Shown: positions 25,900-40,800 of the stretch, piece after piece | Numbering within the stretch: the stretch's first letter is position 1 | How the letters are laid out: each line of letters starts with the position of its first letter | NCBI RefSeq assembly: GCF_030269925.1 | Contig: NC_085107.1 | Span: 16,246,001-16,310,000, forward strand | Direction of reading: 5' to 3' | DNA: 64,000 nt | DNA from: Bombyx mori | Taxonomy: Eukaryota > Arthropoda > Insecta > Lepidoptera > Bombycidae | The notes under the pieces: model-generated | The model's input: the letters and a program-made list of their open reading frames with translations, nothing else | The model's database searches: none | Told to the model about the DNA's origin: nothing | Translations under genes and position numbers: made by a program

Positions 25900-28800
25900 T
25901 ATGCCGTTATCAATCTCGTTATGGCCTTATGCTCTCGGATTGTTGTTGGCATTTATTGATTATTTATTTATTGATATCTGATTATTAATTCGCGTGTTAA
26001 CAAATAAAACAGAAAACGTAATTGATACAATAGAAACAGAATATTGTTGTGTATTTCTAAAGAGTAAAATTCAAGTCGTACTTCGCGTAACGATATAGTT
26101 TCTTATTAAAGTTATTAACCTGCCGGTACACGTGTTTCTCTTAATAGCTCGAGGGGCTTCGTTAAGTCGAACAAGGCGGGTTTCAATTTCGAGCCCGGGG
26201 TCCTCAGTCTAAGCTTCCATGAAAGCTTCCATCTAATCCATCAAAGAGCAAACAGCAATTTACCGTTATAGACTAGGTTATATTTCTTTTCTTATTATTA
26301 ATTAAAAGAAAAAATTCTACGAATATTACATTTGTTAGCTAATTAGAACAGAATAGATGTAATATGTCGCATGTATTAATTACAAAAAGATACGGCGTTG
26401 TGTTTCGATATTTTTGTGTGGACGAGAACATTTTTCTTTTTTTTTTCTTTTTTTTTCTCGGACTATGTTTAAGCAGTGTTTCTTACAGATCGTTAATTCA
26501 AATTGACTATATTAGAATAATACATATTTTTCATTTACGTTTGCGGATTATTTTGTTTGGAAGTAAATGAAAACATTTTTAGAAGGATGAAGCGGTAATT
26601 TTTATGCAATGGTTTACTTGTAGATTAATAAAAGAACAATCACTCTTGTCTTTGATAACTGAAGAATTTCTTAAATATTTTACCAAATGAAACATACTCG
26701 CAGTACATTTGAAAATTTTATGTTTCGAATCTCATTTCTCAATAATGTTATGATCTCCCTTGTCTTGTGTCGCACATTTTATTATTGTCTAGTTCTATAA
26801 CTGTCTTAAAATAACCAGTATAGTATTTTTTTTGCTATGCAAGACTAGCGTTAACGACGACATCTCGCAAACAACCGTTTCCGACCGCAATTAATTTATT
26901 TTACAACGCTTCACGTGGCTGCACGTATGCAAGCAGCCACCACAAACTTTCTACGTTCTGTAATTTTGTTCATTGTAAGAAAAACCCTCAGACACAGCCC
27001 ACTGAGTTTCTCGCCGGATCTTCTCAGTGGGTCGCGTTTCCGATCCGGTGGTAGATTCTGCGAAGCACGGCTCTTGCTAGGGTTCGTGTTAGCAACTTCG
27101 TCAGGTTTGAGCCCCGTGAGCTCGCCTACTAGTTAAGGTTACGCTGAAATAGCCTCTCAAGGCTCTAAGTTAGAAATAACTCTGATTCGTGCTATCAACT
27201 ACGGTTAGTGTCATAAAGTTATTTCTGTAAACGCGTGTATTGGTTTGTTCTAATAGTCATACGATTATAATTTTTACAAAGTTTTTAGTTGGTCCTGACC
27301 ATAGAATAATTGTTTGTGTAAAATTGGTACTTCTAGTACGTGATTTTAAGAAAACCTTATATTTCGCTGAGTGTTCTTCAAATTTTCTTCAAATCAAAAA
27401 TGATTCTTCTTCTACAGTCCTAGTTTCTTCTTTTAATTTCAAATAGGAAATCAGAACGAAGAGTGAGCAAAAATATATAATGCAATTCATAACTGTTTTT
27501 AATATACTTAGTTGTACCTATGGTTCACCCACGCTCCGTGAACCTCGCCCTTTATCTGCCATTGACCTTACAAATTTAATAACTGTGTCACAAACGTTTT
27601 TATTACGCAGTAACGGAGATGCCCTAATTTTAATCTTGTTGATTCTGGAATTATTTTGGGCACTTTAGACTATTTTCCTATTTTGTCGTACTTCGTATTT
27701 CTACTTCATTAATGATGTGCTAATGTCATTTAAGTTGTCTCATAAGTGAGTGATACATTAATATTTATCTAATAGGAAATCCTAACATATAATTAATGCT
27801 TACTTTCGTCCCTTCTATAGTTTTTTTTAATGTACATTAATAATGTGTAATGTGTATTTATATGTATCAGTCTAAATTGACCGAACAAATCCTAGATCGG
27901 TACACATCGTTCGTATCTTTTAGAAAGTATTGGCCAACACCCCACCAGAATTTAATGCACCATTTGCATTTAATTGACTTCTATGTAATGATCCTTTTTT
28001 GAATACGTTTCGGCCTAGTAATATTTGGTGGAGTTTTACCCGAATCTTGGGACCCTACTTTAGGTACTTACAGCAAATAAAAGTATTGAAATATGTATTA
28101 CATATGTTATGTTTCTACAGATTATTTAATTTTAAATCTCGAGTAAGGTACTATTGAATTTGATTGGAAAGCAATTTAAAATAAAAGAACAATTACATCG
28201 GAGCAAGGAATAGAGTGAACCGACTTAAGGTGAAAGCGGCATTCACGCCTTGATGTCTATGGGCTCCAATGATAACAGTACGAGGCCCACGAGCCCGTAT
28301 GCCCCTCTTGCCCTATGCTGTTCTGCTACACAGTAAAAACGGTATAGTATATGTCGATCCAACTAGAATTTCCAAGTCTGAGATAGATTTGTCCTTGCTG
28401 CCGATCAAAACTTAACGCTAGAAGCTTTAGACTTTTCTCAGAACAGGTAACATTGCATAAGTTCACTTTCTTGACACGTGACAGACACCGTGTGGAGCTT
28501 AAAATGCAACCCTTGCGAAGGTGCATACCATAACTTTACAAACAGATGTAGTAGAGACGAGCCTGCGCAGGTTAGTTAGGTTAAGAAAATTAGACGCAAA
28601 GATATATTCGCTAAAGAAGAATAAGAATTCAAACAATTCATTTGAACTGAGGTTCATTCGCTTACGCAAAAATGTACATGTTATGTGTCATCCGATAATT
28701 GTATTACGGAAACACGTTATTGTTTCCTTTCTCTTGGGAAGGCGATCTTCGATGAGCTGACGTCACAACCAATCCTATTCCGTCTCGGAGCGTCAAAGGT

Positions 28801-31800
28801 TGTTCAATTTACAGTCCGCCGAGCTGGGCATACGGCCGGATAATTTGATGACCTACTATTTTTATGCAGTTGATTTTTAAATATAACATTAACAAACATC
28901 AATCTAAACTAACGCTTTTATTTTATTTTTAACTTCTTTAGCTCTTTTGTTTTGCAATTAAATAAGACTTGCAATATTATACTATGAATCTAAGGTATTT
29001 GGAAACAGTTAAAGCGAATTATGCGGTGACAAGTAAACTTAAGGTTAGCGTTAGAAACCTAAACAATTTGGACCGCACGATGTTAGATTACATGCTCCGA
29101 AGCTAGAGCAATCTCCCGAGGGCTTTATTAGCGACAACGTACGAAGTCATCTTCTCCGAGTTTATAGTATTTGGTGAAGTGACAATTACCGTGAACAAAT
29201 TACCTAAAGTGCATTTACTCCACAAATAGCTCGACTAATGTGAAGAAATTTTCTAATTTTAGTAGGAACAGCTTTTTGTGTAATTTGTATATTGCCTTAT
29301 AGAGCAGGCTTATCAGAATCGATTTGAATAACAATTTTAAAGATTTTACAGAATTCTGCTATAACATTGAATAAATTTAAATTATTCATGACGTAATACA
29401 TCAAATTCAGTCACTTTCAATCAGATATTTATTTATATTTACATTGAATCCTTCTATTGTTTAATTCTGTACATTAAAAATTAAAATTAATCTTCGTCGT
29501 CGTCTATTTCGACGAGTGATTTAATGTAAGTGTACATAAAAATATCTAAGTAAGAATAAATAAACATTTGTATGAAACAAGATAAGTTATAATAGCCGGC
29601 AAACTTCTTGAGCATTTGTTGACGTAGTGGGGGTATGTTCGCGCATGGTACACTCACGTGCATAAACATTACTTACTCTGCGTCATAATGCTATTAAATT
29701 ATTAAAATCAACATATGTATTTATTTATATATTTATTAGAACATCAACAAAACATGTAGGTTAATAATTGTAATAATTTAATCTTGGGGTAAAATAGATA
29801 TTCCTTCTATTAAGTCAAAACTAGAGCTGTTGCCAGGTCTTGGTTCAGTTGAAGCGAAGCTGGTATTTGTAATTTTTTTTTCGTTATCATAATCTTGACC
29901 ATCATCATCATCACTGTTTTCATCACCCGAGTCGCTATCATCGTGATTAGTCGACATAGGGCTCATCGGTGTAGTTTACAACTCGGTCGATTCGGTCTTC
30001 TTTTTTGTGTATAATTAATTATTTTTTGAAGATATTCGATTCTTAGTAATCGAATGTAACTTTTTTCAATTACCAGCTTCCGATTATTTTCTGTTCTTTT
30101 TTTCCATCTGAAGCCTAGCTCTTTCATAATACGTCGTAAGCTTGATTCCGAGCCATTAGAATTTATATCTTCTTTAAATTTTTCGAAGCCTTTCTACGGT
30201 ACGGAGTTTCGCTGCTTGTTATGTAGTTATTATGATTACATCTTTTTATTACAGATTGAACGAAACTATCCATTCCGGTAACTTTCTTCTTCCTTGATAT
30301 TTTCTTACCCGGAGTCCGAAACACGGCGAGCAAGCCAGAGCCTTTAGCTTCCTTAATAATAATGCACCTAACAGTACTCACTGATGGTTTTGTTACTTCC
30401 GAAGTCTGTTTTAATTTTTCCATATCATTCTTCCCCTGTTTTATAATGAAGCAATATACGTCGTACACAATTTTTCTACCCTTTCTTTTGAATAGTACAC
30501 CAGTTTGTCACGGCATAGTGTATGTTTTATAAAAAATCAACAAACACTCAACAAATAGAAATGGCAACAAAGTCCACAAGTAATTATAACAAATAACTTA
30601 ACGATTAATAACGATAGACTTTCCACTGTACGCAAGCGTACTTTTGGGAGCAAGCGGAATGAGGGCGCGGTGCGGGACGCAAGGTTCGACTGATCTACCA
30701 ATAAAGCGCTCGATACGATTTCCCCTGCCGTCGCACCTCATCCTCACCACCAAAGTGATCTAAAATTCGGTTCTGCGCAGTCAAGGTCATTTGCTCACGA
30801 AGTTTGCCGGTTACTATACCTGGTTTATTTGCCATCCATTTCAGGAAATAGACCTTCGTCTCGCAATAAATGTTGACTCTGTATGACAATTTCAATGTTC
30901 GAAATGCAGAGTGATGTGGGGTCTATTAATAGATAGAATATTATTTTATTTTGAAAAAGAAAATCAGTTTTTTTTACTTCATTTTCATAAATTGTGAAAA
31001 TTGTTCAAATTCAGTTATCGACGGCGTGGAAACTGAAATTGAAATTGCTTTGCGTAATGACAGCGTGATAGAAAATTTATTAAAAAAAAAGTTGTTAAAC
31101 ACGCTTCGTGTATTGTCTAAGGTTCCCTTTAAAATTGAAAAAACCGTAATTTGCACCTCTTTTAGGGACCTGAAGGGCATTAAGCTTATGATTAAAATAT
31201 TAAAAGTTTCCCATGTACGCAGTATTATACCGAATTTCGACCCGAGACTAACATTCTGTATGTTTTAATACGTATATGCGTAATATACAAATGAAATTTA
31301 ACAAGTATAGCAAAGGTTTAGCGATGAAATACATTTAGGTACGTTAAAAATTATTTGTTTACGGCGTTTCGTTTACTTGGTCACAGCTCTGTGATATTTC
31401 ATTACCGACACAGTACATAGCGAGTATAAACACCGTACTTCATTTCAGGCGCGCCGCATGCGACAAACGGTTTGTGTAGCTTTAGGAAATTGAGCTGCGA
31501 CCACCGAACTCGTCACGACACAGACTAGTAAAACGAACGTCCATTTCACAGTCGATGATAAAACAAATTCATTTTAACTGAACTCTGTAACGAAAATAAA
31601 TAAATTCGTGTGTGCACGTCTCTCTGGCGACATTTTAAGTTTTATATTTAGTCTAAACTACATATAGACAAACGGTAAATAAGCTTTGTATGAACCGCAA
31701 CATGAATTGAAATGAGATTTAATAGTTAGAACAACGAGTCTCACGGGTCGATAGATCCATCATTTTTTTAAAGTTTATAGAGTCTATGCTAATATTTGTA

Positions 31801-34800
31801 ATCAGAGATCTATCGGACAGTGTTAAATATGCCACTGAGCTTAGAGCTAAAACTGTGCAGTTTACAGAGGATTTGAATTACATTAGGATTTGTTCAAATG
31901 AGACGATCGTAATGTAACGAACGCACACATAAATTTGTGTAACAAATCAAGATACTGAATTTTTTGTTTATTAGATTTAACTGAGTTTTCATTCGGCTGT
32001 GGCTTTTGTGGCTTTCATCGGAACATGTACAGAGCGGTTCTCCGAGTGTATACCAGCGTATAACGATCGCCAACCAACATTTACTTACTGGTAGTGAACC
32101 CACACGGGTAGGTACCACCATTCTGTCTATTACTACCGCGAAGATTTCCGGATGGATGGATTAGACAACCGTTTTATAATAAAATTGAGATTTTGACCTC
32201 ATTTCTTAATATGTTGTGATGTCGACGGGCTGGTAATCACATTACACTATGTAGACCATGGGCTCGTTGACACATTTACTTATTTATGAATTAAAAACCT
32301 GTTCTTATCTCTAAAGCTATTAAATATTTGCGAGTTTGCTATTACTACATAATGTTTACATCAATATTTAGAAAACTTAGACCTACCTCAGGATCCAACT
32401 AAAAAACTGTGACACGACTAATCTAATTACAATCTTCCATATTCGTTCACGGACTAGCAGCTCTCTAATCAATTTTAATGTGTAAATACAAAGTTTAAAT
32501 GGATTTTTTTAAATTAAGTGACACTAAAAACAGTTTATTAGATTAATTTCTGATATTATTTTCACAAATATTACACATATATCGTTTATTTGTTCTGTAT
32601 ATACTATTTTATTCATAATAAGAATCAAAATAATTGATTTACTTCCTAAACTCAGCACACTAGTTAAATTCGGTTCAACTGACATCAAACGACATATTGC
32701 TGGAGGATCGCCGCCCACGGCAAAAGCAATTAGTCCATCAACGTACTAAGTCAAAGTACCAAACAGACAGGTAATTCAAACTTGTCAGCAAAAGCTCTTC
32801 GTATAGGAAACATGTTTGTACCAAATATCGTATCACAAACCTATGCTTGCTTTTAATTACTACTATTAAATTAAATTATATTGTGTGTAATTATGTGTAT
32901 GTATGTATTTTACTATTTTATACATAGGTATATTAAATTGTAGTATGTGTATTCTATAATACTGAGATGTTATTTTAAGGAAGATTTTTGTTTTGAGTTT
33001 GTTCTTTTTTTTGTTTTGTTTTGTTGTTGTTGTTTGTTATTCTTTTGTTAATGCACCTACCATGCATTATCTCTGCACCACCCTATGGTCGACTGGAAGA
33101 GAATGCCCATGGCATTAAGTCCGCCTGTGTACAAGTTTTGTTTTGTGCATAAAGTATATATAAATAAATAAATAAATTAATTAATTAAATTATTAACCTA
33201 AATAAAACTACATTTACGCTTTAGTTCTGCGTGTATTATTTTTATTGTGTTGTATTATTATTGCCGACGTTTCGAATCCTTTACAGTTTTGTGAACACCA
33301 AAGCAAATATGAAACCTTTCAATTTTAAAAGTCACATAGATAACGAAAGATATATAGGGTCGATATTAAGGATTTCATTTACTAACAACAATAATAGAAG
33401 TACGACAAATATGACGTTGCTTGGTTATGCCGTAATGTGGAACTGGTGGTTGGAATCATTTTTACATGTCTTTAAGCTCACGCGCATTTTAATATTCTCC
33501 AAACATGCATACTTCACGATTAATTATTTGAAATGCGCACGTAAATTATCATAAAGGTTTGTCTTTTATTTAAGTATTCATTTACTAAATTGTACGGATA
33601 CATATGTATGTAGCGTATATATTTTCATTTAAATACGGCGATAGAGCGTCTTATGTACCAGCAAGCATGGGTACCACCACTCTTCCTATTTCGGCTGTGA
33701 AGCAGTAATGCGTTTCGGTTTGGAGGGCGGAGCAACCGTTGTACTGTTAAAACTGAGACCTTAGAACTCATGTATCAAGTTCGAAGGTGGAATTTACGTT
33801 GTAGATGTCTATGGCCTCCGGCAACCACTTAACACCAGATGGACCGTGAGTTCTCCCCTCTTCTAAGCTATAAATTAATAAAGAAACACAGTGAGTGCAA
33901 TAAGTGAAATCCAAAGAAAAAGTTCTTTAAATAAATCCAAGTCTTTGATTGCTCCGACCTTCGTTTCATAATCCGATTAGAGTCGAGATGAAACGGCGGG
34001 AATGTTAATTTAAAGTTTTTCGTTTTATTTATTTTTATTTACCGTATAATTGCTACCGTTAAAATATATTATACCGATGCTGGTACGTAATCAAGGACTC
34101 TGATTAGGGCTGATAAAGAATTTTCCAGGCGCTTCAGGCCAGCGTCGTTCATTTTTCATTGCAAGCTGTTTTGTCACAAAATTCTTTGTCGCGTGTTTTA
34201 TTTTATTTTATTTTATTTTATTACCACTATAACAAGGGCACAGCCAAGCCGCTACCTACTGTGGGGTAATAATAAGTACTCTTAAAGTACCGTTTACATT
34301 TATTATAGTTTTCTTATACTTGAGTACTTCGATATTTCATCCACCTCTATTATAAAATCAGAACAAAATTTGTGCATAAGTAATAATGCAGCCGTAAATC
34401 AGGTATAAAAAATCCAAAATATACAGTCCGATGGTATGCTCGATGGCAGCAAAACCGTATGGTTTGGTCGCAGTAAATATGCACAGCGAAATTATAATAT
34501 GAAGTATTAGCCGTTACTGATCTTAAACAATAACGTATTGAATAATTAGAGGTAATTAAACTAACGCTCTAAACTTCAATTATTTGATTATTTTTACACT
34601 TTAAGTTCATAGGTTTTCGTTGATTATCATTTTGTTGCTATACAAATTAACATCAAATCAATAAAGCTTTCAAAGTAGATTGTATATTCTGCTAGTTCTT
34701 GTTTAGTTGTTCTAGATTGTATATTCTTCTCGAACTATAATTCTGACGATCAACTTTATTAGTTTAATTTCAAAGTTGACAGCCCTACTTGGAATGCCTC

Positions 34801-37800
34801 CAGGGTGGACAGCGTGGAAGCGCTAATGAAATGTCAGCCATTTTCCAATTTCGCTTCGTACTTATATATATTTTGTTCCCTTCTGACACACCGTGAACCG
34901 AATAGTTTTTGCGTTCGTAAAACTAAAATTTATATTAAATACCCTAGTAAGAATACATGTTCTTTTGATCAGACACGCCCTAAGAAAAATATTCTTACAG
35001 CCTGTTTTAGAACTATTTTTTTTACACCAAGAAGAACTTTAAATACTTGAATTATGTTTCAGGAAACTCGAGTCACCAACCCATTACACAGGTGTAGCGG
35101 TTGTATGGTTTTCAATAAACATGGCGTGGTACCGCTCACGCAGAAAAGGGTTCAAACGAGTTGTGTTAGTTTAATTACTAATTTAATTAATTTTGTCTTG
35201 TTTACGATCAAAACGGTAAGTTTTGTGGTGAAACGTTCAATGTTTGTTCTTTTTTTTATTTATTGCTTAGATGGATGGACGAGCTCACAGCCCACCTGGT
35301 GTTAAGTGGTTACTGGAGCCCATAGGCACTTACAACGTAAACGCGCCACCCACCTTGAGATATAAGATCTCAGTATAGTTACATCGGCTACCCCATTCTT
35401 CAAACCGAAACGCATTACTGCTTCACGGCAGAAATAGGCAGGGTGGTGGTACCTACCCGTGCGGGCTCACAAGAGGTCCTACCACCAGTGATTACGCAAA
35501 TTATAATTTTGCGGGTTTGATTTTTATTACACGATGTTATTCCTTCACCGTGGAAATCAATCAATCATGAACATTTGTAAGCCACGTTTGTAAGTACTTA
35601 GATAATTACGTAAGACTGTCGATTGATAAGAATCCGAGGTTTAATTTAGGTGTATTTAAAGGTTCAATTATTAGCGAACGCAGCCATACCCATAATCAGT
35701 TTACCCTTGTGATGAATGATGAAGCTAATTCAAACATTTCATTTTTCACATACATAGTCGTCTATTTGTTGTTGATAATTTGGAGTGCTTGTGACCGGTG
35801 AGCACAAAGCACTATTTAATTCACAAAGGACATTATAAATTGTAAAAGTATGGTCAAAACTTGCCTAAAATTTTGTATTTATAAACTTCAGTTGCATTGA
35901 ATAGATATTGGTACAGCTGGGTGCAAAGTGGTAGTAGGATGAGCCACTCTAAAGTTACTGCGAAAATACGTTTGAAGTCTCAGTAAATACCTACATTTAT
36001 TTCATTGTCTTCAAACGAATGCGAAACAAAGTACTTGAGAATTAAATGGAAGTGATTGTTGCATTGGAATAATATTCCCCTCTTCAGGATAGGAAGGCTT
36101 TATGCTTCGCGCATTTAAGGCACTTACCTTATCGGAATCCGTGGTATTACCACTGCCGAAAGACGCGAGCGAGTTTCTGTCGAGATTTTCCGTCGTTTCG
36201 TCTAGTACGGTGTCTTCGAAATCCCTAAAACAATCAATAGTTTTTAAGTGCTCTTAACAAAATAGTTTGAATGCTGGAAAAAACTCATGCTTTAGTTACT
36301 GTCGTTTTTACACTAGATTTATTTTTTGTGGTAAAGAAGAAAAACGTTTATTTGTCAAATTATGTTAAGCATTAAGAAACAATTACCTGCTAGATCGTTG
36401 AGAGCTTGTAGGGCGAACCCGTGCAGGGCTCCTGGGAGGCAGGGCACAGCTGAAATAAGTTTCCTAAAACAACAACAAAAAAACAAAAACGTTACATTTT
36501 TCAGTGATTTTTTTTGGTACATACTAACAATACTAATTAAATTCTAGATCGGTCAAATTAGAATCATACTTCGTTCTGAATAGCTCGTTCGTAAATACTC
36601 TGAACACGTTTTACGTCATGTGCAAAAGTCGTCTATGTAACGTCGCAGCGATAAAGGCAAATGACTAAGAACTAGTCGAGGACAAAAACCGCTGCACAAA
36701 AACAATATATTCCAAATAAATTATTAGTGCCACAATAACGTGGCAGCGAGGTTTGTGTAAACAAAAATATTGTTGCTTATAAAGTTTTGTTCCTTTCAAA
36801 TCTTATTCGAACACCCGAACCCCTGGAGACTCATTAATCAAAGCTATATGACTCCATTTTTCAATATATGACTTAGAAGGCTCAATACATCTTCGTGTTG
36901 TACATTTCTGTTGCGGAAGATTAGTTGGTATGATTCGTTTTATGTTTTATTGTATAGTCTGATATTGCATCTCCCTATACAAATCGATGTCACAGTTTAG
37001 AAAAACATTCGACAAAGTATTTGGATACTAGATAGAGCAAAATTGTTATGTTAAAAACAGAAACGAAAGATTTAGTACAGATCCCAAAGTGGATTAGTTA
37101 CGGTTAGCAATGCCAATGGTTCGCTGTCTATAAACCAAACTTGCACACAAAATTAATTTCAAGTATTTTTATGAAACATTTACATTAGATTCATTAAAAT
37201 ACGTTTATATAGCAACATTAATTTCAGGTTTGACAATACAAGAAATATATTTTACCTGTATAACCTCCCTGAGACTCCGTACCCAAGTTTGCTTCACTTC
37301 AAGCGAGGGTGCCTTAAGTACGATGCGACAGTCGCTGGCCATTGGCTCGCGGCCAGTCCACACCGAGAATTTGCATTCGTCTCCTTCGATGTGTTCTGTC
37401 ACCCCAAGTTCTGATGTCTGAAATAATAATACGTATTGTATTTTTTTTAAAGTAGCATACTTTACCAGTTAAAAGATAGTAACCGTTGGATTTAAATACG
37501 GTCATCGATTATTTTCGGCATAATAATTATTAATTTTGTATAAAACCATATATTTTAGTTTTGAATCATTTTAATTGAGGTGTGCAAATGACCAGAACGG
37601 TGGAGCATACCCGTGCGAGCTCACAATAACTACGCAGAATTTATAAATTTTATGCTTAAACATATATATAATTTTGAATTTCCGAATTTGTGGATACTGA
37701 GAAAAAACCAGCTCATTGTTTAAACAAAATGCTTACTAACCATAAATTTAGTCTTGTAAATGTATTTGGCTTTTCCGTGCGAATCCTTCACTTCTTTCGC

Positions 37801-40800
37801 CAAAAGCAGATGCAAGTCGAAAAGGAAGACTCTCCTCTCGCGTCCCTTTTTGATGATCTGACGAAGGTCCCACACGTGGAAGGAGTCCTGGAGGACGACC
37901 TCGCCGAGGCTGTCAGTCGGGACGTCACACCCCTCGAGCAGAGAGAGGTGCATCGCATCATTGGCCTTCTTTGGCACTGAGAGCATAACTTCCAAGCCGT
38001 CCTGTACAAACAAACACATCAAATTTAATTACGTATTTCTCATAAATTTGTCCTCCTTGTAACCTTTATTCCATTAGATGAACTTTGGTTTTTTTTTTCT
38101 TTATTCGTTGTTTAATGGCGCTAAAGAGTCCACCTGGTCTAAACTGAATACAGCAATTAATGGCTTTCATAGACATCACAACATGAATCTCGCCACCAAC
38201 CCCGAATCACGAGACCGAAGTCTCCTTAAGGGATTACCCTCACGGGTGTCCCACAATTTACACTGGAAAAAATGTTTGCTTCGCAGTATCAATAGGGCTT
38301 AAAATACGCCCTACCACCGTTCAATGAATTACATACTGTACTATATTTCCACCTTGCTGACATTGCGAGATACGAAGGTGGGCCTTTGTTTGGCAAATCA
38401 GGACAGAATCATTAGGGTTAAGTTAGAAATGAAAGTGAAAATAGTACTATTAAATACAGTCGTGTAATAATAACTGAAAGAAGTTGCTTCTGAAGTATCT
38501 TCTGATAAAAATCTGGGTAGACTATTATTGTGTAAGATGTGAATAAACTGGCGTCGGTTTTTTTTTAATATTTTATTACTTGATGACGTTTAAAGTTTCT
38601 ATTTAATTTTAAAGAGTTGCTCAACATAAATCACGTAAGTATGTTTTTACTTCATTGAGTTCTGAATTGTATTTTATTTAATAAACATGTATATTTTCGA
38701 CTATTGTATCGTCGTGAGTGTCGTCAATTACCTAGTTATGTCTATTTTTCAATGTATCAAAATCGTCGACGAAGTCTGAGCCATGTACACGCTCAAATAA
38801 CATAAAATTAGGTGGGGCGTAAATGTTCTGTTCTGTTTGTGCTAATAAATATCAATACGGATTGCAATTCAGTCTATACACTATAGACATGAAGTTACAA
38901 CAGTGTACGTGTGGTTAAGTTTAATATATGTAAGTTTTTATGCGGGTCGATTTATAAATCTTATGCGATATAAACTTACTAATTCAACGTTTTAAAAGGT
39001 AAAAGTTTTTACTTTTAACCAATTTAATATTCGAGTCGTTAATTTGATTCCTTTTTTTATACGAGTATGATTAAGTAGTGTTTTGTCATTTATGTTCCAA
39101 ATTTTCGCATTATTTTGTTATTGGGGTATCTCAACATTGTGAAATGAGCTACCATAGCGAAAAACTAAGGCGTACAAACATAAATCATATTTACGACTCA
39201 TTGAAAACATGAAAAAATTAAATTCTATTGGGAAAGGACAGTAAAATACATACATTATACTTGTAGGTATCGTGCTTAAACAACGGTTCGATGCGATTGC
39301 TCCTCGGATTAGTGAAATACTTCAACATGATACAGATTAGAAACTCAACACCTGAGCTGAACATTACATTTTAATTTTGAATTACGAATATGAAAAAACG
39401 GTTTAATTAATCACTCGCGTACACTGAACGGCGACACGAAACACTGTGTCACTGTAAATTACGACAAGTGAGTCACAAGGAAAATATTGAACACGAAATC
39501 TATTGTTAATTACTACAAAACGAACTGGCCTGTTTAATCTCGGTCGGATCCAGGAGCGACGTGTATTTAAGTCGAAACAAATACGAACAAATGTAGATAG
39601 ATACACGGTAATGGACTAAAGCCCATTACGTTAACATCATTAGCGACGATAATAATAACGTCTACATTTTGGTACATTGAGTACGTGGTTTAGTGTTTAG
39701 CGCTACGCCTGTATTTCATCATTGAAATTCGGGTACAACAAAATGAACACAAATTTTGAAATCATGTCAACGAATTAACGAAATATCGATAATTTAAGCG
39801 AATATTGTTATCTAATCGACAAGCAGCGGCTTGGCTCTGACCCTGGCATTGCTGACGTCCATGAGAAACGGTATCCACTCACCACTCAGGTGGGCCGTAT
39901 GCTCGTCTGCCTATACGAGCAATTTAAAAAATTTCATAGTAATCGAATGAAAACATTGATGAACGCAAAAACAATGTTTTAAGGAAATATAACAATAGTA
40001 ATACTTAATACGTAAAACAGATTAACATATCGTTTAAATATTAGTCGTTAACGCAACAAATAGATAACGAAATGTCATTAATATTTTTTTCAATTTCGTT
40101 AATTAAAGTTCTATCGAAAAAAGAAACATTGAGGAAAACCACATACACGAAACAGTTTTTATTTGTTTTGTTTCAATTGTCTTATTAATAGTAAGACTAG
40201 AGTCAAATTCACATCACTTACGTTTCAAACTGTTTATGTTGCAATACGGATCACTTTACAATAACGTGAGTAAAATTAGAAAGTTATCACTAGGCAATAA
40301 ACATGCGTTATCAGTCAGACATTCCAACTAATTAATTTTAGCTAAGCATTAGATAAAACGTTTACTATGTACAAATTATAATTTTAATGCGAGTAGTATG
40401 ATTGTGCACACTAGCTTTCAATTGTTAATTTTCATTCTTAATAAAGGTCACGTTTAGGAAATGTGCCGTAACAATCTTAATGATCACAAACAACGAATGG
40501 ACTGAAAGACTTGAAAGACTAAAAAACAACACATTTTATCTTATCGCGTTTCGTATAATCTTAGGCGTAAGTCATGTTCTTGTGATAACTTATTAGGACG
40601 ACATCGTGCATCCTTTGCCGGCGAATACTAAATGAAGGATTAGTGTTTGGGGTTCTGGTTCGATTATATTGAGGTCTTCTAACAAAAGACTGTATGTGGG
40701 GATTTGTTTATCGGGAAAATTAAAAAAGGGATAATTTAAAAAAACTTAATTTTAGTACTGGCAAGTATCAGATTGTACAAATATTATATTGGTTGTATTT

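Larger units (their letters stand above)
15386..36127 (-). other. trio: 20.7-kb trio intron
   Basis: This is the intron between the DSDK-ending linker exon and the SH3 exon. Besides the elements listed separately it holds the CpG-rich candidate alternative first exon at 25.4-25.7 kb. Stretches at 15.4-17.1, 19.8-23.7, 27.2-29.4, 30.9-32.1 and 33.9-35.2 kb show no recognisable gene or repeat. Confidence 0.85.

Noticed and set aside
30695..30895. 66-codon minus-strand frame (…[20 protein letters not shown]…)
   Set aside because: Somewhat protein-like, but no family, no start context and no splice partner that I could support.
30951..31268. 105-codon plus-strand open frame
   Set aside because: Poly-T-derived Phe/Lys runs and no family resemblance; likely chance.
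33231..33554. 107-codon plus-strand open frame
   Set aside because: No recognisable motif, AT-rich codons, no splice or promoter context; likely chance.
36434..36463. Second AG acceptor 14 bp inside the linker exon
   Set aside because: Its use would shift the frame; the first AG gives the family-like ETYFS start.
37690..37980. 96-codon plus-strand open frame
   Set aside because: Antisense shadow of the trio DH1/PH1 exon.
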